A stretch of 64,000 nt of DNA, from positions 1,364,001 through 1,428,000 of the forward strand of contig CALNYX010000017.1 of the NCBI GenBank assembly GCA_942490925.1, in the 5' to 3' direction. The notes under the pieces are model-generated. The model ran no database searches, was not told the DNA's origin, and saw only the letters and a program-made list of their open reading frames with translations. Positions 51,780 to 60,964 of the stretch are shown here, one piece after another. The position numbers and the translations under genes were made by a program. Position 1 is the first letter of the stretch. Each line of letters opens with the position of its first letter. This DNA is from CALNYX01 sp942490925 (GTDB lineage Bacteria > Chlamydiota > Chlamydiia > Chlamydiales > JAAKFR01).

Positions 51780-52707
51780 TGCGACGACGTGTGCGGGGGT
51801 GGTATTTCTCTCGGTGAACAATACCAGTCACGGGCTCTTCGATCAGTAAAATATTCCCCGGCTTACTCAAACCAAAATCGAAATAGCCTTTGTATAGCTT
51901 CGTATCAAGTTGATAGTCGTTAAGGATCTGTTCAAAGGCTGCTGTAAATTCAGCTTTTAGAGGGGTGCGAGCATGCTCTGTTTCTTCGAAAAAGATCTGG
52001 TACCAAAGCTTTTCACGAAGCTGTTTGATCCTTTGGTAAATGCGCTCATTGGGGAAGATTGCAGTTAAAATTTCTTCAGGGGCAAAACAGAGATTGATTT
52101 TTCCTTGTTCACGAGTCAATTTGGTATCAAAGGTGATGAAGCGAAGTAGAGAGGGAGCATGCTCTCCTTTGAGCATTTGATAGAAAATCATCTGAAGCTC
52201 GGGGTGACCAAGTGAGAGTGTTGCAAGTTCGTCAGGATAGACAAATTCGCTGCACGCTTCTGCTCGTTCCTTTAGACGATCCAAGATTTGGTATTCTGGA
52301 TTTGGAACTGTCTGAAAAAACTGTGTATCACCATAAAGGAGTCGCATAAGCTGGGCTGCAGTCTCATACAAAAAAGTTCCTTTCTCTTCATTCAGGACCA
52401 AGTAAAAGTTGAGTCTCGAATTGTTTGGTGGACGTAGTGCGTTGACATTGAGTGAAGGATTTTTTGGAGGCTTGGGAGTCTCTTCCTGCTTGGGATTAGG
52501 ATCTCTTGGCTTGGGGTTTTCATTTTGTTCTTCGCGAAAATCATTGAAAAGCGCTGTTTGGATTAATTCTTCCTGTGTCTGCTTGGCTATCTGGTGATTA
52601 TCAAACAGATGTCTGCCCAGAGCTGTTTGCTTATAGTGTACAAGCTCACTGGAGGTTAGGATACTCATAAGGGTAAGGAAGGTGAGTGTCACAAGAAGGG
52701 GGTTCAT
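51772..52707 (-). CDS. CT566-like protein, possible GspK-type minor pseudopilin
   Basis: 311 residues. N-terminal hydrophobic segment PLLVTLTFLTLMSILTSSE then a polar helix, a Pro/Lys-rich linker (about 66-90) and an alpha-helical domain. Position at the end of a G-H-I-J-type pseudopilin series and length match GspK, which like this protein lacks Glu at +5; no other signature supports it. C. trachomatis counterpart is hypothetical CT566. Overlaps the previous gene by 4 nt. Confidence 0.6.
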   Translation of the reverse strand: MNPLLVTLTFLTLMSILTSSELVHYKQTALGRHLFDNHQIAKQTQEELIQTALFNDFREEQNENPKPRDPNPKQEETPKPPKNPSLNVNALRPPNNSRLNFYLVLNEEKGTFLYETAAQLMRLLYGDTQFFQTVPNPEYQILDRLKERAEACSEFVYPDELATLSLGHPELQMIFYQMLKGEHAPSLLRFITFDTKLTREQGKINLCFAPEEILTAIFPNERIYQRIKQLREKLWYQIFFEETEHARTPLKAEFTAAFEQILNDYQLDTKLYKGYFDFGLSKPGNILLIEEPVTGIVHREKYHPRTRRRTS

Positions 52708-53336
52708 AAACTCTCCTTGTAGATCAGGGGATATGGGAGATCAAAAGCGAGTTTAATGGGTTTATCATCGCGCGTAAATGAGAGCGTGATTAACGCCGGG
52801 AGTGCGTTGTAAGAGGCGTACCACTGTTGTTGCCACCCATCTATAGCATGCTCATGACCCACCTCTTTTGGAGCAACAATAGCAAACGGGTTTGGTGGTG
52901 CATAAAAGTCATACGAAAGGTTACTCACGCGATCGAGTAAAACCAATGTTTCACTGGGAGTTTGATTGGAGTGTTCTCTATTAGGTTGTGGCCAGATGGT
53001 GAGACAGAGCGTATCAGCATCTAGGTAAAGACGGGCTAGGACAATATTTGAGAGCTCGGGTTGACTCCATACTCCATTATCAAAAGTGAAGATCAGATCG
53101 CTGTTTGAACTGTAAAATGCAGTGATTCCTTTTTCGGAGTTGAGGGTTGCGTGACTCAAAATCGAGCTAAGGCGCTCTTGACAGTAGTGCTCTTCGAGCA
53201 CAGGCCACTTTGATGCTGAAAGCTCTCTTTTTTGCATAGAGAAATAGAAGTACCAAGAGAAAAGTGCTGTGAGAAGTACAGAAAAAAGTCCCATAGCAAC
53301 AATTACTTCCATCAATGAAAAGGGATGTTTTTTCAT
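52704..53336 (-). CDS. GspJ-like pseudopilin (CT567-like)
   Basis: 210 residues. Class III signal-type N-terminus KKHP-FSLMEVIVAMGLFSVLLTALFSWYF: Glu at +5 and a long hydrophobic helix, but Pro instead of Gly at -1. The rest is periplasmic and strand-rich. Likely a minor pseudopilin at the tip of the type II pseudopilus. Overlaps both neighbours by 4 nt. Confidence 0.7.
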   Translation of the reverse strand: MKKHPFSLMEVIVAMGLFSVLLTALFSWYFYFSMQKRELSASKWPVLEEHYCQERLSSILSHATLNSEKGITAFYSSNSDLIFTFDNGVWSQPELSNIVLARLYLDADTLCLTIWPQPNREHSNQTPSETLVLLDRVSNLSYDFYAPPNPFAIVAPKEVGHEHAIDGWQQQWYASYNALPALITLSFTRDDKPIKLAFDLPYPLIYKESL

Positions 53337-53728
53337 GAGACTGCCTCCACAAAGAGAGTACGTTTATAGATAGTGTCATCATCAAAACGGAGCTCTATAG
53401 TGAGCAGCAGCCCTTTTTTTCCTAAGCTTGTTTTATTCGAGGTATCTTTTCGTGTAACAGTGAACTCACAAGGATATTTATCGATGCGATCTGTCAAGCC
53501 GCTATACAACTCTTTCCAACTGTAATGGTGCTCAAAAAGGCGGGTTTTAAACTCACAGAAGGCTAAATGTGCAATTCTCTCTTGAGTGAGGTGATCGATA
53601 TATTTCTGTTCGGCTTTACGAATGGCGCAATGGGGCTTAATCAAGGGGATAAAGCAGCAGGAAAGCAGCGTTAACGCTAGCATCACCTCAAGCAGAAAAT
53701 AGGATTTCTTGCGGATAGGGCGCCTCAT
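53333..53728 (-). CDS. GspI-like pseudopilin (CT568-like)
   Basis: 131 residues with N-terminus RKKS-YFLLEVMLALTLLSCC, Glu at +5, Ser at -1. The size suits GspI. Overlaps the GspH-like gene by 41 nt, so its signal-coding region lies within that gene's 3' end. Contains two Cys after the helix. Confidence 0.65.
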   Translation of the reverse strand: MRRPIRKKSYFLLEVMLALTLLSCCFIPLIKPHCAIRKAEQKYIDHLTQERIAHLAFCEFKTRLFEHHYSWKELYSGLTDRIDKYPCEFTVTRKDTSNKTSLGKKGLLLTIELRFDDDTIYKRTLFVEAVS

Positions 53729-54161
53729 GCGCTTGGATCTCCTTTAAACGATATTTTCCCGGAAATCCGGGAAGTAAATAGGTATGGCTTTCGCCTCTTC
53801 TTCCTTTAATATGTAAAGCTCCTTTGGGAGTTGTGCCAAGGGTGCTGTCAAAATAGAGAGTGACACTTCCTTGCTGCTCTTGAAAAGAGAAGCTGTCAAT
53901 CTCTTTGATTTTAAGGTTCTTCTCAAGAAAAGGATGCATTTCACACCCCTTCTTATCTAAGCGTAAGATGACATCATGCTGTGTGTCTAACATGAGTTCT
54001 TGGGCAAGAACAATTTGTTGCCAGACATGCTCTGCCTCCTTTTCAAATCTCTCTTTGCTTAACGCTCGGGGAATGGAGATGGTGACAGCACCGAGTGTCA
54101 TCATCACAAGAGTGACGACTAAAAGGAGCTCAAATAGGGTGAAAGCACTACGCTTTTTCAT
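53688..54161 (-). CDS. GspH-like pseudopilin
   Basis: 157 residues from the ATG at 54161; the frame is open to 54266 but the pseudopilin signal KKRSA-FTLFELLLVVTLVMMTLG fixes the start. Ala at -1, Glu at +5. The body (strand-rich, DSTLGTTPKGALHI) resembles GspH. Overlaps gspG by 14 nt and the GspI-like gene by 41 nt. Confidence 0.7.
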   Translation of the reverse strand: MKKRSAFTLFELLLVVTLVMMTLGAVTISIPRALSKERFEKEAEHVWQQIVLAQELMLDTQHDVILRLDKKGCEMHPFLEKNLKIKEIDSFSFQEQQGSVTLYFDSTLGTTPKGALHIKGRRGESHTYLLPGFPGKYRLKEIQAHEAPYPQEILFSA

Positions 54162-54519
54162 GCTTCTTTTTATAATCGGAGAGCTTTGAGGAATGGACAA
54201 CAATTTCACCATCTTCCTGGTCAACATTGAAGGGGTGTTTCCATCCATCTCGACAGAGCTCATCACTATCTTTAACTAAAGGAGAACATTGGATAAATGC
54301 TTTCCAATCACGCACAACTTCTTCAAGAGTGTAATTTCCCTTGGTTGCTTCAAGTGAAAGAATGTCATGAATGCGCATCTGATTCTGCTCAGTTTTAAAA
54401 GCGCGTCCTTGATCCATGCTTCCTCGCATATTGAATGCTAGAGCTCCACCGATGATGCCAATGAGCATGATAACAATCATCATTTCGATCAGTGTGACTG
54501 CGTATCGTTTTTTCTTCAT
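54148..54519 (-). CDS. gspG: Major pseudopilin GspG
   Basis: 123 residues. N-terminus KKKRYA-VTLIEMMIVIMLIGIIGGALAFN with Glu at +5; then helix and the short C-terminal domain with CRDGWKHPFNV, equivalent to the GspG 'DPWGxPY' region. -1 is Ala rather than Gly. Corresponds to CT569. An 8-nt gap follows gspF. Confidence 0.85.
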   Translation of the reverse strand: MKKKRYAVTLIEMMIVIMLIGIIGGALAFNMRGSMDQGRAFKTEQNQMRIHDILSLEATKGNYTLEEVVRDWKAFIQCSPLVKDSDELCRDGWKHPFNVDQEDGEIVVHSSKLSDYKKKHEKA

Positions 54520-54527
54520 AAAATCTC

Positions 54528-55721
54528 CTACATAAAAGCGCTCACATCCGTCAGAGGAAGGAGCACTGCCATCATAATAAAGCCTACAACACCTCCCATG
54601 ATCAGCAAGATCACGGGTTGAGCAAGGACTGTTAAGCGTGTTAATGTTTTTTCAACTTCTGCTTCGTAAATATCTGCAATTTTATCCAGCATCTGCGCGC
54701 TATTGCCTCCCTCTTCTCCAATAGCCAACATGCGTGGAACAAGAGGTGGAAACCATGGGGAGTTACGTAATTCATTGCTGAGCAAGCTCCCTTCGATTAC
54801 TTTTTTTTCAGCATTTTCTATTGTCTTGGCAATGATGGGTGAGCGCATCACTTGGCGCGCGATCTGCAAAGCATTGATAATCGACACACCACCGAGAAGG
54901 AGGGTCCCCATCGTTCTTGTAAAGCGGGCTATTTCACTTTGAATAGTTAACGTTTTGATGAGAGGGAGTTTTAAGCAGAGTTTGTGCCGCCACATCTGGC
55001 CACGAGGTGTTTTCAATCCGATGTTAAGGGCAATAGCTGATCCAAGTCCTAATGGAATGTAGATGGGCCAGGCGCGGGTTAAGAAATGACTCACGCCAAT
55101 GATAAGTTTTGTAAAGCGGTTGACATCGCGATCTACAAAAAGGGTCTCAATTGAGGGGATGACGAAGGTGAGGAGTAAAAAAACAAGCAGAGAGGCAAAA
55201 CTTATCAGAAGAGCGGGATAGATCAGAGCTGTGATGAGTTGTTTTTTCATCTTGCTCTGCTTTGTCAGGAGTGTCGCAAGTTTTTCGAGGGTTTGATCTA
55301 GCAAACCGATTGATTCACCAGCTGCAATCATTGCGCAATAGAGTTTATTAAAACTTTCAGGAAAGCGCTGCATTGCTACAGAAAGCGAAGCACCACTTTT
55401 GATCTGCGAGGAAAGGGTGAGTAAAATGGGATGAAAGGGTTCGTTTTGGTACTCTTCAGCAATAGAAATAAGACTTTCATAGAGGGGTAGACCAGCTTTG
55501 AGCAGTTCGCTGAGTTGTGAGGTAAAGGTGATGAGGTGTTGTCCTGAAAGGAGTTCTTTGCTTTTTCTGGTAAAGGGGAGCTGTTTTTTATGCTGCAGGG
55601 AGAGGACAATCATTCCTCGCTCTTTGAGGTGATTTTTTGCATCGCTCAATTGAGTTGCTTCGAGAACACCTGTTTTTTTAATGCCTTCAACATTCACGCA
55701 GCGATAGGAAAAAAGAGGCAT
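54528..55721 (-). CDS. gspF: Type II secretion inner-membrane protein GspF
   Basis: 397 residues with the two T2SSF domains and three main helices. N-terminal FSYRCVNVEGIKKTGVLEATQ, the repeated ...ESLISIAEE... and GVSIINALQIARQV blocks and AIGEEGGNSAQMLDKIADIYEAEVE near the end are typical. Platform protein around which the ATPase and pseudopilus act. Overlaps gspE by 1 nt. CT570 counterpart. Confidence 0.93.
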   Translation of the reverse strand: MPLFSYRCVNVEGIKKTGVLEATQLSDAKNHLKERGMIVLSLQHKKQLPFTRKSKELLSGQHLITFTSQLSELLKAGLPLYESLISIAEEYQNEPFHPILLTLSSQIKSGASLSVAMQRFPESFNKLYCAMIAAGESIGLLDQTLEKLATLLTKQSKMKKQLITALIYPALLISFASLLVFLLLTFVIPSIETLFVDRDVNRFTKLIIGVSHFLTRAWPIYIPLGLGSAIALNIGLKTPRGQMWRHKLCLKLPLIKTLTIQSEIARFTRTMGTLLLGGVSIINALQIARQVMRSPIIAKTIENAEKKVIEGSLLSNELRNSPWFPPLVPRMLAIGEEGGNSAQMLDKIADIYEAEVEKTLTRLTVLAQPVILLIMGGVVGFIMMAVLLPLTDVSAFM

Positions 55722-57283
55722 TAGCAGACTCCTTTTTTCGTCACGCGCAACACTTCTGCAACAGTTGTAATGCCAGTACGCACGAGATGAGCGCCATGGT
55801 CAGAGAGGGTGACATATCCTTTTTTGGCTGCTTGCTGTCGAATGAGTGTACTTTCAGCTCTTTGGGCTATTTGAGATTGAACAGCAGGAGTAACAGGCAT
55901 GAGTTCATAGATGCCGTGCCGTCCTTTGTAGCCTGATTGCAAACAGTTCGAGCAGCCAGTGCCTTTGTAAAGCACGCCACCATTGAGCTGGTTAAACTTG
56001 AGTCCGAGTTGTTCAATTTCGCCTGGTTCAGGGACGTAGCGTTCACGGCAATCGGGGCAGATTTTGCGTACAAGGCGTTGAGCTAAGACTCCAACAATTG
56101 TTGAGGAGAGCAAGTAAGGTTCAATTCCCATATCAATCAATCGAGGAATAGCTGAGGGAGCATCATTGGTGTGCAGTGTACTGAGAACTAAATGGCCTGT
56201 AAGCGCAGCTTGAATAGCAATTTCAGCAGTTTCTGTGTCACGAATCTCCCCAATCATGATGGTGTCAGGATCTTGGCGAAGGATATGGCGCAGCCCTTTG
56301 GCAAAGGTGAGTCCAATTTTAGGATGAACGGCAATTTGGGCAATCCCTTGAAGCTTATATTCAACGGGATCTTCAATTGTCATGATATTGGTCTCTTCGT
56401 TATAGGTCTCCCAAAGAGCACTGTAAAGCGTAGTTGTTTTTCCACTTCCTGTCGGCCCTGTAACAAGGACGATGCCTTCAGGGAGAGAGATGAGTTGACG
56501 GAAGGTGTCTAAGACAGAAGGAAGCATTCCGAGCTTCTCAAGGCCAATGACATTGCCTTTGTCAAGAATACGCATGACAATACGCTCTCCATGTGCAACT
56601 GGAGCAGTACTCACACGGAAGTCAATCTCGCGTCCACCCATTCGCAATTTGATGCGTCCATCTTGTGGAAGGCGGTGTTCTGCGATGTCGAGTTTGGCCA
56701 GCACTTTAATGCGTGTAAGGAGTTGAGCTTGGTATTCGCGCGCAGGAAAATGGCGTGCTTGGAGGACTCCATCGATACGGTAGCGTACTTTAAGGTCGTT
56801 CTCAAAGGGTTCAAAATGGATATCTGAGGCGCCTTGGCTGATTGCTTCTGTCAGAATGAGATTGAGCAGGCGAATAATGGGTGCTTCGTCGCTCACTTCT
56901 AGCAAATCATAGGATTCAATGCTCTGTTGATTGGCTTTACGTGAGCTTTTCTCTTCAAGGTTGGCAAGAAAGCGCGAGGCAGCACCCTCTTTTTGGTTGT
57001 AGCTTTCGTTAATGGCTCCTTGGATTTGTTCTTCAGGAGCGACAACAACGTTCACTTCTTTTCCAAGAAGCAAGCGGAGCTCATCGACGGCGTTCAAGTT
57101 GAGTGGATCAGCAATTGCAACTGTGATGGATAGGTCGCTCTCTTCAATGGGAATAACGAGATTTTTTTTAGCAAACGTATAGGGAATACGCTCGGCTATG
57201 CCAGAGGGTAAACTCTCAAAAGAGAGGGTCGCAACAAGTGACATGCCAAGTTGTTTGGCAACTACAGCTGGGTCGGTACTCAT
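55721..57283 (-). CDS. gspE: Type II secretion ATPase GspE
   Basis: 520 residues, cytoplasmic motor. N-terminal T2SSE domain, Walker A GPTGSGKTTTLYSAL, Asp box MTIEDPVEY, Walker B LRQDPDTIMIGEIRD, His box LTGHLVLSTLHTNDA, and a tetracysteine zinc site (CPDC ... CSNC). Complete. Overlaps gspD by 4 nt and gspF by 1 nt. CT571 counterpart. Confidence 0.95.
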   Translation of the reverse strand: MSTDPAVVAKQLGMSLVATLSFESLPSGIAERIPYTFAKKNLVIPIEESDLSITVAIADPLNLNAVDELRLLLGKEVNVVVAPEEQIQGAINESYNQKEGAASRFLANLEEKSSRKANQQSIESYDLLEVSDEAPIIRLLNLILTEAISQGASDIHFEPFENDLKVRYRIDGVLQARHFPAREYQAQLLTRIKVLAKLDIAEHRLPQDGRIKLRMGGREIDFRVSTAPVAHGERIVMRILDKGNVIGLEKLGMLPSVLDTFRQLISLPEGIVLVTGPTGSGKTTTLYSALWETYNEETNIMTIEDPVEYKLQGIAQIAVHPKIGLTFAKGLRHILRQDPDTIMIGEIRDTETAEIAIQAALTGHLVLSTLHTNDAPSAIPRLIDMGIEPYLLSSTIVGVLAQRLVRKICPDCRERYVPEPGEIEQLGLKFNQLNGGVLYKGTGCSNCLQSGYKGRHGIYELMPVTPAVQSQIAQRAESTLIRQQAAKKGYVTLSDHGAHLVRTGITTVAEVLRVTKKGVC

Positions 57284-59556
57284 TTCCCGTCATACTCCCC
57301 TTGCATTTTTCTAGAAACGCTCTGCTCTTCTCGTCCAAAAAGTGCGGTGAGACTTCCTTCAAAGAGGCGTCTTTTTTGACGGCTTTTTGCTTCTAAAAGC
57401 TCATGTAAAAATTCAGGAACATCGCCAGGGCGCTTGCGCAGTTCAGCGCGTTTGAGTTGCTCAGCCTCTTCAACAGGATCGTTGATGATTTTCGGCGTGA
57501 TGAAAACAAACATCTCTGTGCTGCTATCGCTCATTCCAGTCGAGCTAAAAAGCTTGCCAATGCCTGGGATTTCACCGAGGAAGGGGATGCTCTCTTTGTT
57601 GTCTTGTGTATTTTTGCGTCGTAATCCTCCGAGGATAACGGTCTGCCCATCAGCGATACGGACATGATTTTTGATGTGCCGTCTAGTTACATCTGGTCTG
57701 TCGCTGGCGCTTTTCTTGGTGGTGTCAAAGGTAATATCTGTTTCAAGCGTGATGAAGCCGGTCTCTTCTTCTGCGCTCTCATCCATGTTGATGGTTGGAG
57801 TGATCTCCATGATAATTCCGTACTGGGCGCGGCTATATTGATGATTGTTCTTGTCGTTGACTCCAGCATCTATTGAGATCTCTTCGACAATGGCAATGGT
57901 TGCAGGCGTCTGGTTCATGGTGGTGACAGAGGGGCTGGCATTGATTTGCACATCTTCTTGTCCCATGAGGAATTGGTAAGCAACGTCGTAAGCTGGAATT
58001 CCGCTCCCTTTTGAACGGCTCATCAAAAAGTCCAAAATTCCTGACGCTCCTGAAGAGGCGGTGTTCCAAAGTAGGCTGCCTGCATTTTTTTGCATCGCAT
58101 CCGAGCCTAAACGTAGTAGATTGAGCCCAAACTTATTCTGGTTGATCATTTTCTTCTCAAAGAGGAGCACTTCGATCTGCACCATTTTTTTCGGCACGTC
58201 GAGTTTCTTCAAGAGTTCTTTGATTTTAGGCAGGGCATCTTGCTCAACAACCATGATGATTGCCCCTGTTTTGGGGTCAACAATGAAGTTGTTCTGCCCA
58301 TCTGCAGTCTTGTGACTCGCTTTTTTCTCTCCAGGCTTGATGGTCGCTGCAGCAACAATCATCTTTTGCTTTTCTGCAGCAGTTTGTTCGCCTTTTTTTG
58401 ATCCTGTCGATGAAGCTGAATCTGTAAGTAGATCGTAGACGCGCGCGAGCACTGATGCGAGTTCTTCGGCATCTGAGTGCTTGGCCAAGTACCAGAAAAC
58501 AGTTTTCTCTTGAGGATCTTCAATGTTGTTTTCAACATCTTGGATCAATTTGAGTGCTTTTTTGATTTCATCAGGTGTGCCCGAAAGAAAAAGGGACTGA
58601 GAGAGGTTAGCAAGTGGGACAACGCGCAGGGTAGCGCATTCATCATTCTCTGCAATGGAGCCTTGGAAAAAAGCCATGTTGAGGATGGTCTCCATTTCAC
58701 TTGCATCAATTTTATTGAGCGTCACGAGCTGAAATTCTTGTAGGCCATTGCCAGTATGGACAAAGCTATGGAGTTTAAGTAGCTCTTGGATACTCTCAAC
58801 GGGGCCTGTCAAAAAGATTTTTCCGCTCAACATTTCAATCGAGGTGGTGGCAAGATCAGAAAAGCGTTGGAGCATTTGGAATGTTCCACGTGGATCAGCA
58901 GCGTCTGGAGAGAGGACAAAACAGACGCGTGTCGTACCAGAGAGCAGATCGAGTTGCTCGATAGAATCTGTGATTAACTTGACGGCAGTCACTGAATTTT
59001 GGAAGAAATAGAGTTCACGTAGGTAGGCATTTAATGGGCGGACCCCAACGCCATATTGGGCTAGAATGAGTTCAAGGCACTCGCTCCAAGATTCACGAGG
59101 AATGGGGAGAGAGGAGTGCAAGCTGAAGCGGATACTCCCAACTTCTGGGGGAACAAGGTAGATATAGTCAGCAGCGCCATAATCCATGACGAGCTGAAAA
59201 AGTGTCGTGTCGGGCTGATGCCAAAGAGCGTACTCTTCACTTTGCCCTAGCGAAGCGGCCTCTTTGCGCCACATCTCTTGAATCTGCTGGATCTCCTCTT
59301 TTAAGGAGCGTATTTTTTGGACGACACCGCTGTAGCTCTCTTCCGAGGCGCCTTGCGAAAAGAGGTGCGCAGCGCGCTCATAAAGCGTGTTGAGCTCGAA
59401 GTGTTTTTCTTCAAGTGTCTCATTGACAAGGTGCAACTCATCGCACGACTCGCCAAAAAAATCACGATTGGGTTTGTGTAAACTCTCTTTTTTCTCTGCA
59501 ATCGTCTGCGCGAGCAGCGATGAACAGAGGAAAAAAGTTGTCAATAGCCGCTTCAT
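57280..59556 (-). CDS. gspD: Type II secretion secretin GspD
   Basis: 758 residues, outer-membrane channel. Sec signal (KRLLTTFFLCSSLLAQTIA), a long N-terminal region with helical segment and N-domains, the secretin core from about residue 455 (KKMVQIEVLLFEKKM), and the C-terminal DGQTVILGGLRRKN and PFLGEIPGIGKLFSS motifs. Final 60 residues are charged and could be an S-domain. CT572 counterpart. Confidence 0.92.
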   Translation of the reverse strand: MKRLLTTFFLCSSLLAQTIAEKKESLHKPNRDFFGESCDELHLVNETLEEKHFELNTLYERAAHLFSQGASEESYSGVVQKIRSLKEEIQQIQEMWRKEAASLGQSEEYALWHQPDTTLFQLVMDYGAADYIYLVPPEVGSIRFSLHSSLPIPRESWSECLELILAQYGVGVRPLNAYLRELYFFQNSVTAVKLITDSIEQLDLLSGTTRVCFVLSPDAADPRGTFQMLQRFSDLATTSIEMLSGKIFLTGPVESIQELLKLHSFVHTGNGLQEFQLVTLNKIDASEMETILNMAFFQGSIAENDECATLRVVPLANLSQSLFLSGTPDEIKKALKLIQDVENNIEDPQEKTVFWYLAKHSDAEELASVLARVYDLLTDSASSTGSKKGEQTAAEKQKMIVAAATIKPGEKKASHKTADGQNNFIVDPKTGAIIMVVEQDALPKIKELLKKLDVPKKMVQIEVLLFEKKMINQNKFGLNLLRLGSDAMQKNAGSLLWNTASSGASGILDFLMSRSKGSGIPAYDVAYQFLMGQEDVQINASPSVTTMNQTPATIAIVEEISIDAGVNDKNNHQYSRAQYGIIMEITPTINMDESAEEETGFITLETDITFDTTKKSASDRPDVTRRHIKNHVRIADGQTVILGGLRRKNTQDNKESIPFLGEIPGIGKLFSSTGMSDSSTEMFVFITPKIINDPVEEAEQLKRAELRKRPGDVPEFLHELLEAKSRQKRRLFEGSLTALFGREEQSVSRKMQGEYDGK

Positions 59557-60836
59557 TCCTCACCACCTTGCATCTCTTCAGTATCCATAAGCGAAGGGGG
59601 ATAGGAGTAATTGGCTAAAGAGGCATTTGTGGTTGCGATGAGTTCAATCGGTTCAATTTCGGTACGGGTTGCATTAAAGAGATGGCCTACGAGAACTTGG
59701 CGTCCTTGCCGCTTACCCATCTTGTCTAAGATCAGCAAGGGGCCAACGATGCGTTGATTCACATAGTCATCAACCTGCTGAGGCGAATCGAGTTTGATCC
59801 ACCCTTCATTTGTAAGTACGAGCCAGTCGTGAGGCTTTAAAACAAGGCGCTGGGTATGGTATTCAACAATGAATTGGGCCCATGTTTTTGCTCCGACAAA
59901 GCGAAAATCTTGTGCGACGTTTGGCAATCCATTCAAATCTTTTGAACGGATGAGATTTAAAAATGTTTTGCTTTTTCCCTCTGGATCCCAGAGATCAAAT
60001 GAGATCACTTTCTCTTCAATATTTTTGACAACGAGCAGTGGGAAGTCTTTAGCCGATTCCCCTTTCCCTAGAAGTTGCCATCGCTTCTCTTTCCAGATCA
60101 GATAATCCCCTTTCTTCACAAAGCAGCTATAAGGCGTTTCACCTGAGAAAAAGTCGATGCGTTCTCGGTCACTGACAAATACAAAATCATCGCCGCCGTG
60201 CGTTCTTAAAAAGAGATCAGCTCCTATCCAACGTGCCTTTTGGCGGATGAGCAGTGTAGAGTCAACACGGTAATCATCGAGAGTCCAGCTAGCCACACGG
60301 GTTTTAGGGAGCTCGAGCGCATTTAGGGAAAAATATTGATGTTTGGGCGGATCTGAGATGACCTGGCCATTTTCATCAGTCATGTAAACAGAAACTTGAA
60401 GGGCACGTCCAGAGCGCTGCGGCTCGAGTTCTAGCCAAAGAGATGTAGGCTCTTCGCTATGTCGGTATGAGCCGCTTTCTAAGTCATAAGAGAGGTAGAG
60501 TTCATCTTTTGGGTTAATAGAAAAAATTGAATTGGAGCCGGCAAAGCTGATGTGGAACTGCTGGCAATCAGGTCTTTCGCTCATGCCATAGTAGGTAATG
60601 GCATTTTGTAAATTAGGCAGTTGCATATGAGGTGCAACCCACTTAAGAGCAAAAGGGCCCTGTTCAATGACAGAAAGATCGGCAACTTGAAAGGGATTTT
60701 GAGGGAACGTTGGCTCCTCAATGATAAGAGGCTCCAAACGCATAGGGCTTTTTTGAGAGCTCAAGAAAACAATCCCTCCTATCGAAAGGACTATTAAAGC
60801 AACAATAATTAAATTAACGAACGGAATCCAGCGCAT
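59553..60836 (-). CDS. CT573-like bitopic protein, possible GspC analogue
   Basis: 427 residues with an N-terminal helix (PFVNLIIVALIVLSIGGIVFL) and an otherwise periplasmic, strand-rich chain. First gene of the type II operon, overlapping gspD by 4 nt, which is the usual place of gspC. No PDZ or HR domain motif was recognised, so the GspC idea rests on layout. Upstream, 60837-60964 carries only AT-rich sequence with a weak TTGATT/GATAAT pair. Confidence 0.6.
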   Translation of the reverse strand: MRWIPFVNLIIVALIVLSIGGIVFLSSQKSPMRLEPLIIEEPTFPQNPFQVADLSVIEQGPFALKWVAPHMQLPNLQNAITYYGMSERPDCQQFHISFAGSNSIFSINPKDELYLSYDLESGSYRHSEEPTSLWLELEPQRSGRALQVSVYMTDENGQVISDPPKHQYFSLNALELPKTRVASWTLDDYRVDSTLLIRQKARWIGADLFLRTHGGDDFVFVSDRERIDFFSGETPYSCFVKKGDYLIWKEKRWQLLGKGESAKDFPLLVVKNIEEKVISFDLWDPEGKSKTFLNLIRSKDLNGLPNVAQDFRFVGAKTWAQFIVEYHTQRLVLKPHDWLVLTNEGWIKLDSPQQVDDYVNQRIVGPLLILDKMGKRQGRQVLVGHLFNATRTEIEPIELIATTNASLANYSYPPSLMDTEEMQGGEE

Positions 60837-60964
60837 AATATATATCAGAAGAAGATTATCTCAGATCTCACATTAAATCAACTCTCAAAATCGATTAGAA
60901 TTAGAGATTTTTTAAAAAAAGGCTCTCTTTTTTTTGAACAAGAAAAACTAGTGTAGGAAATTGT

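Noticed and set aside
60900..60945. Terminator between sctT and the CT573-like gene
   Set aside because: The A-run/T-run pairing around GGCTCTC gives only a weak A-T stem; not convincing.
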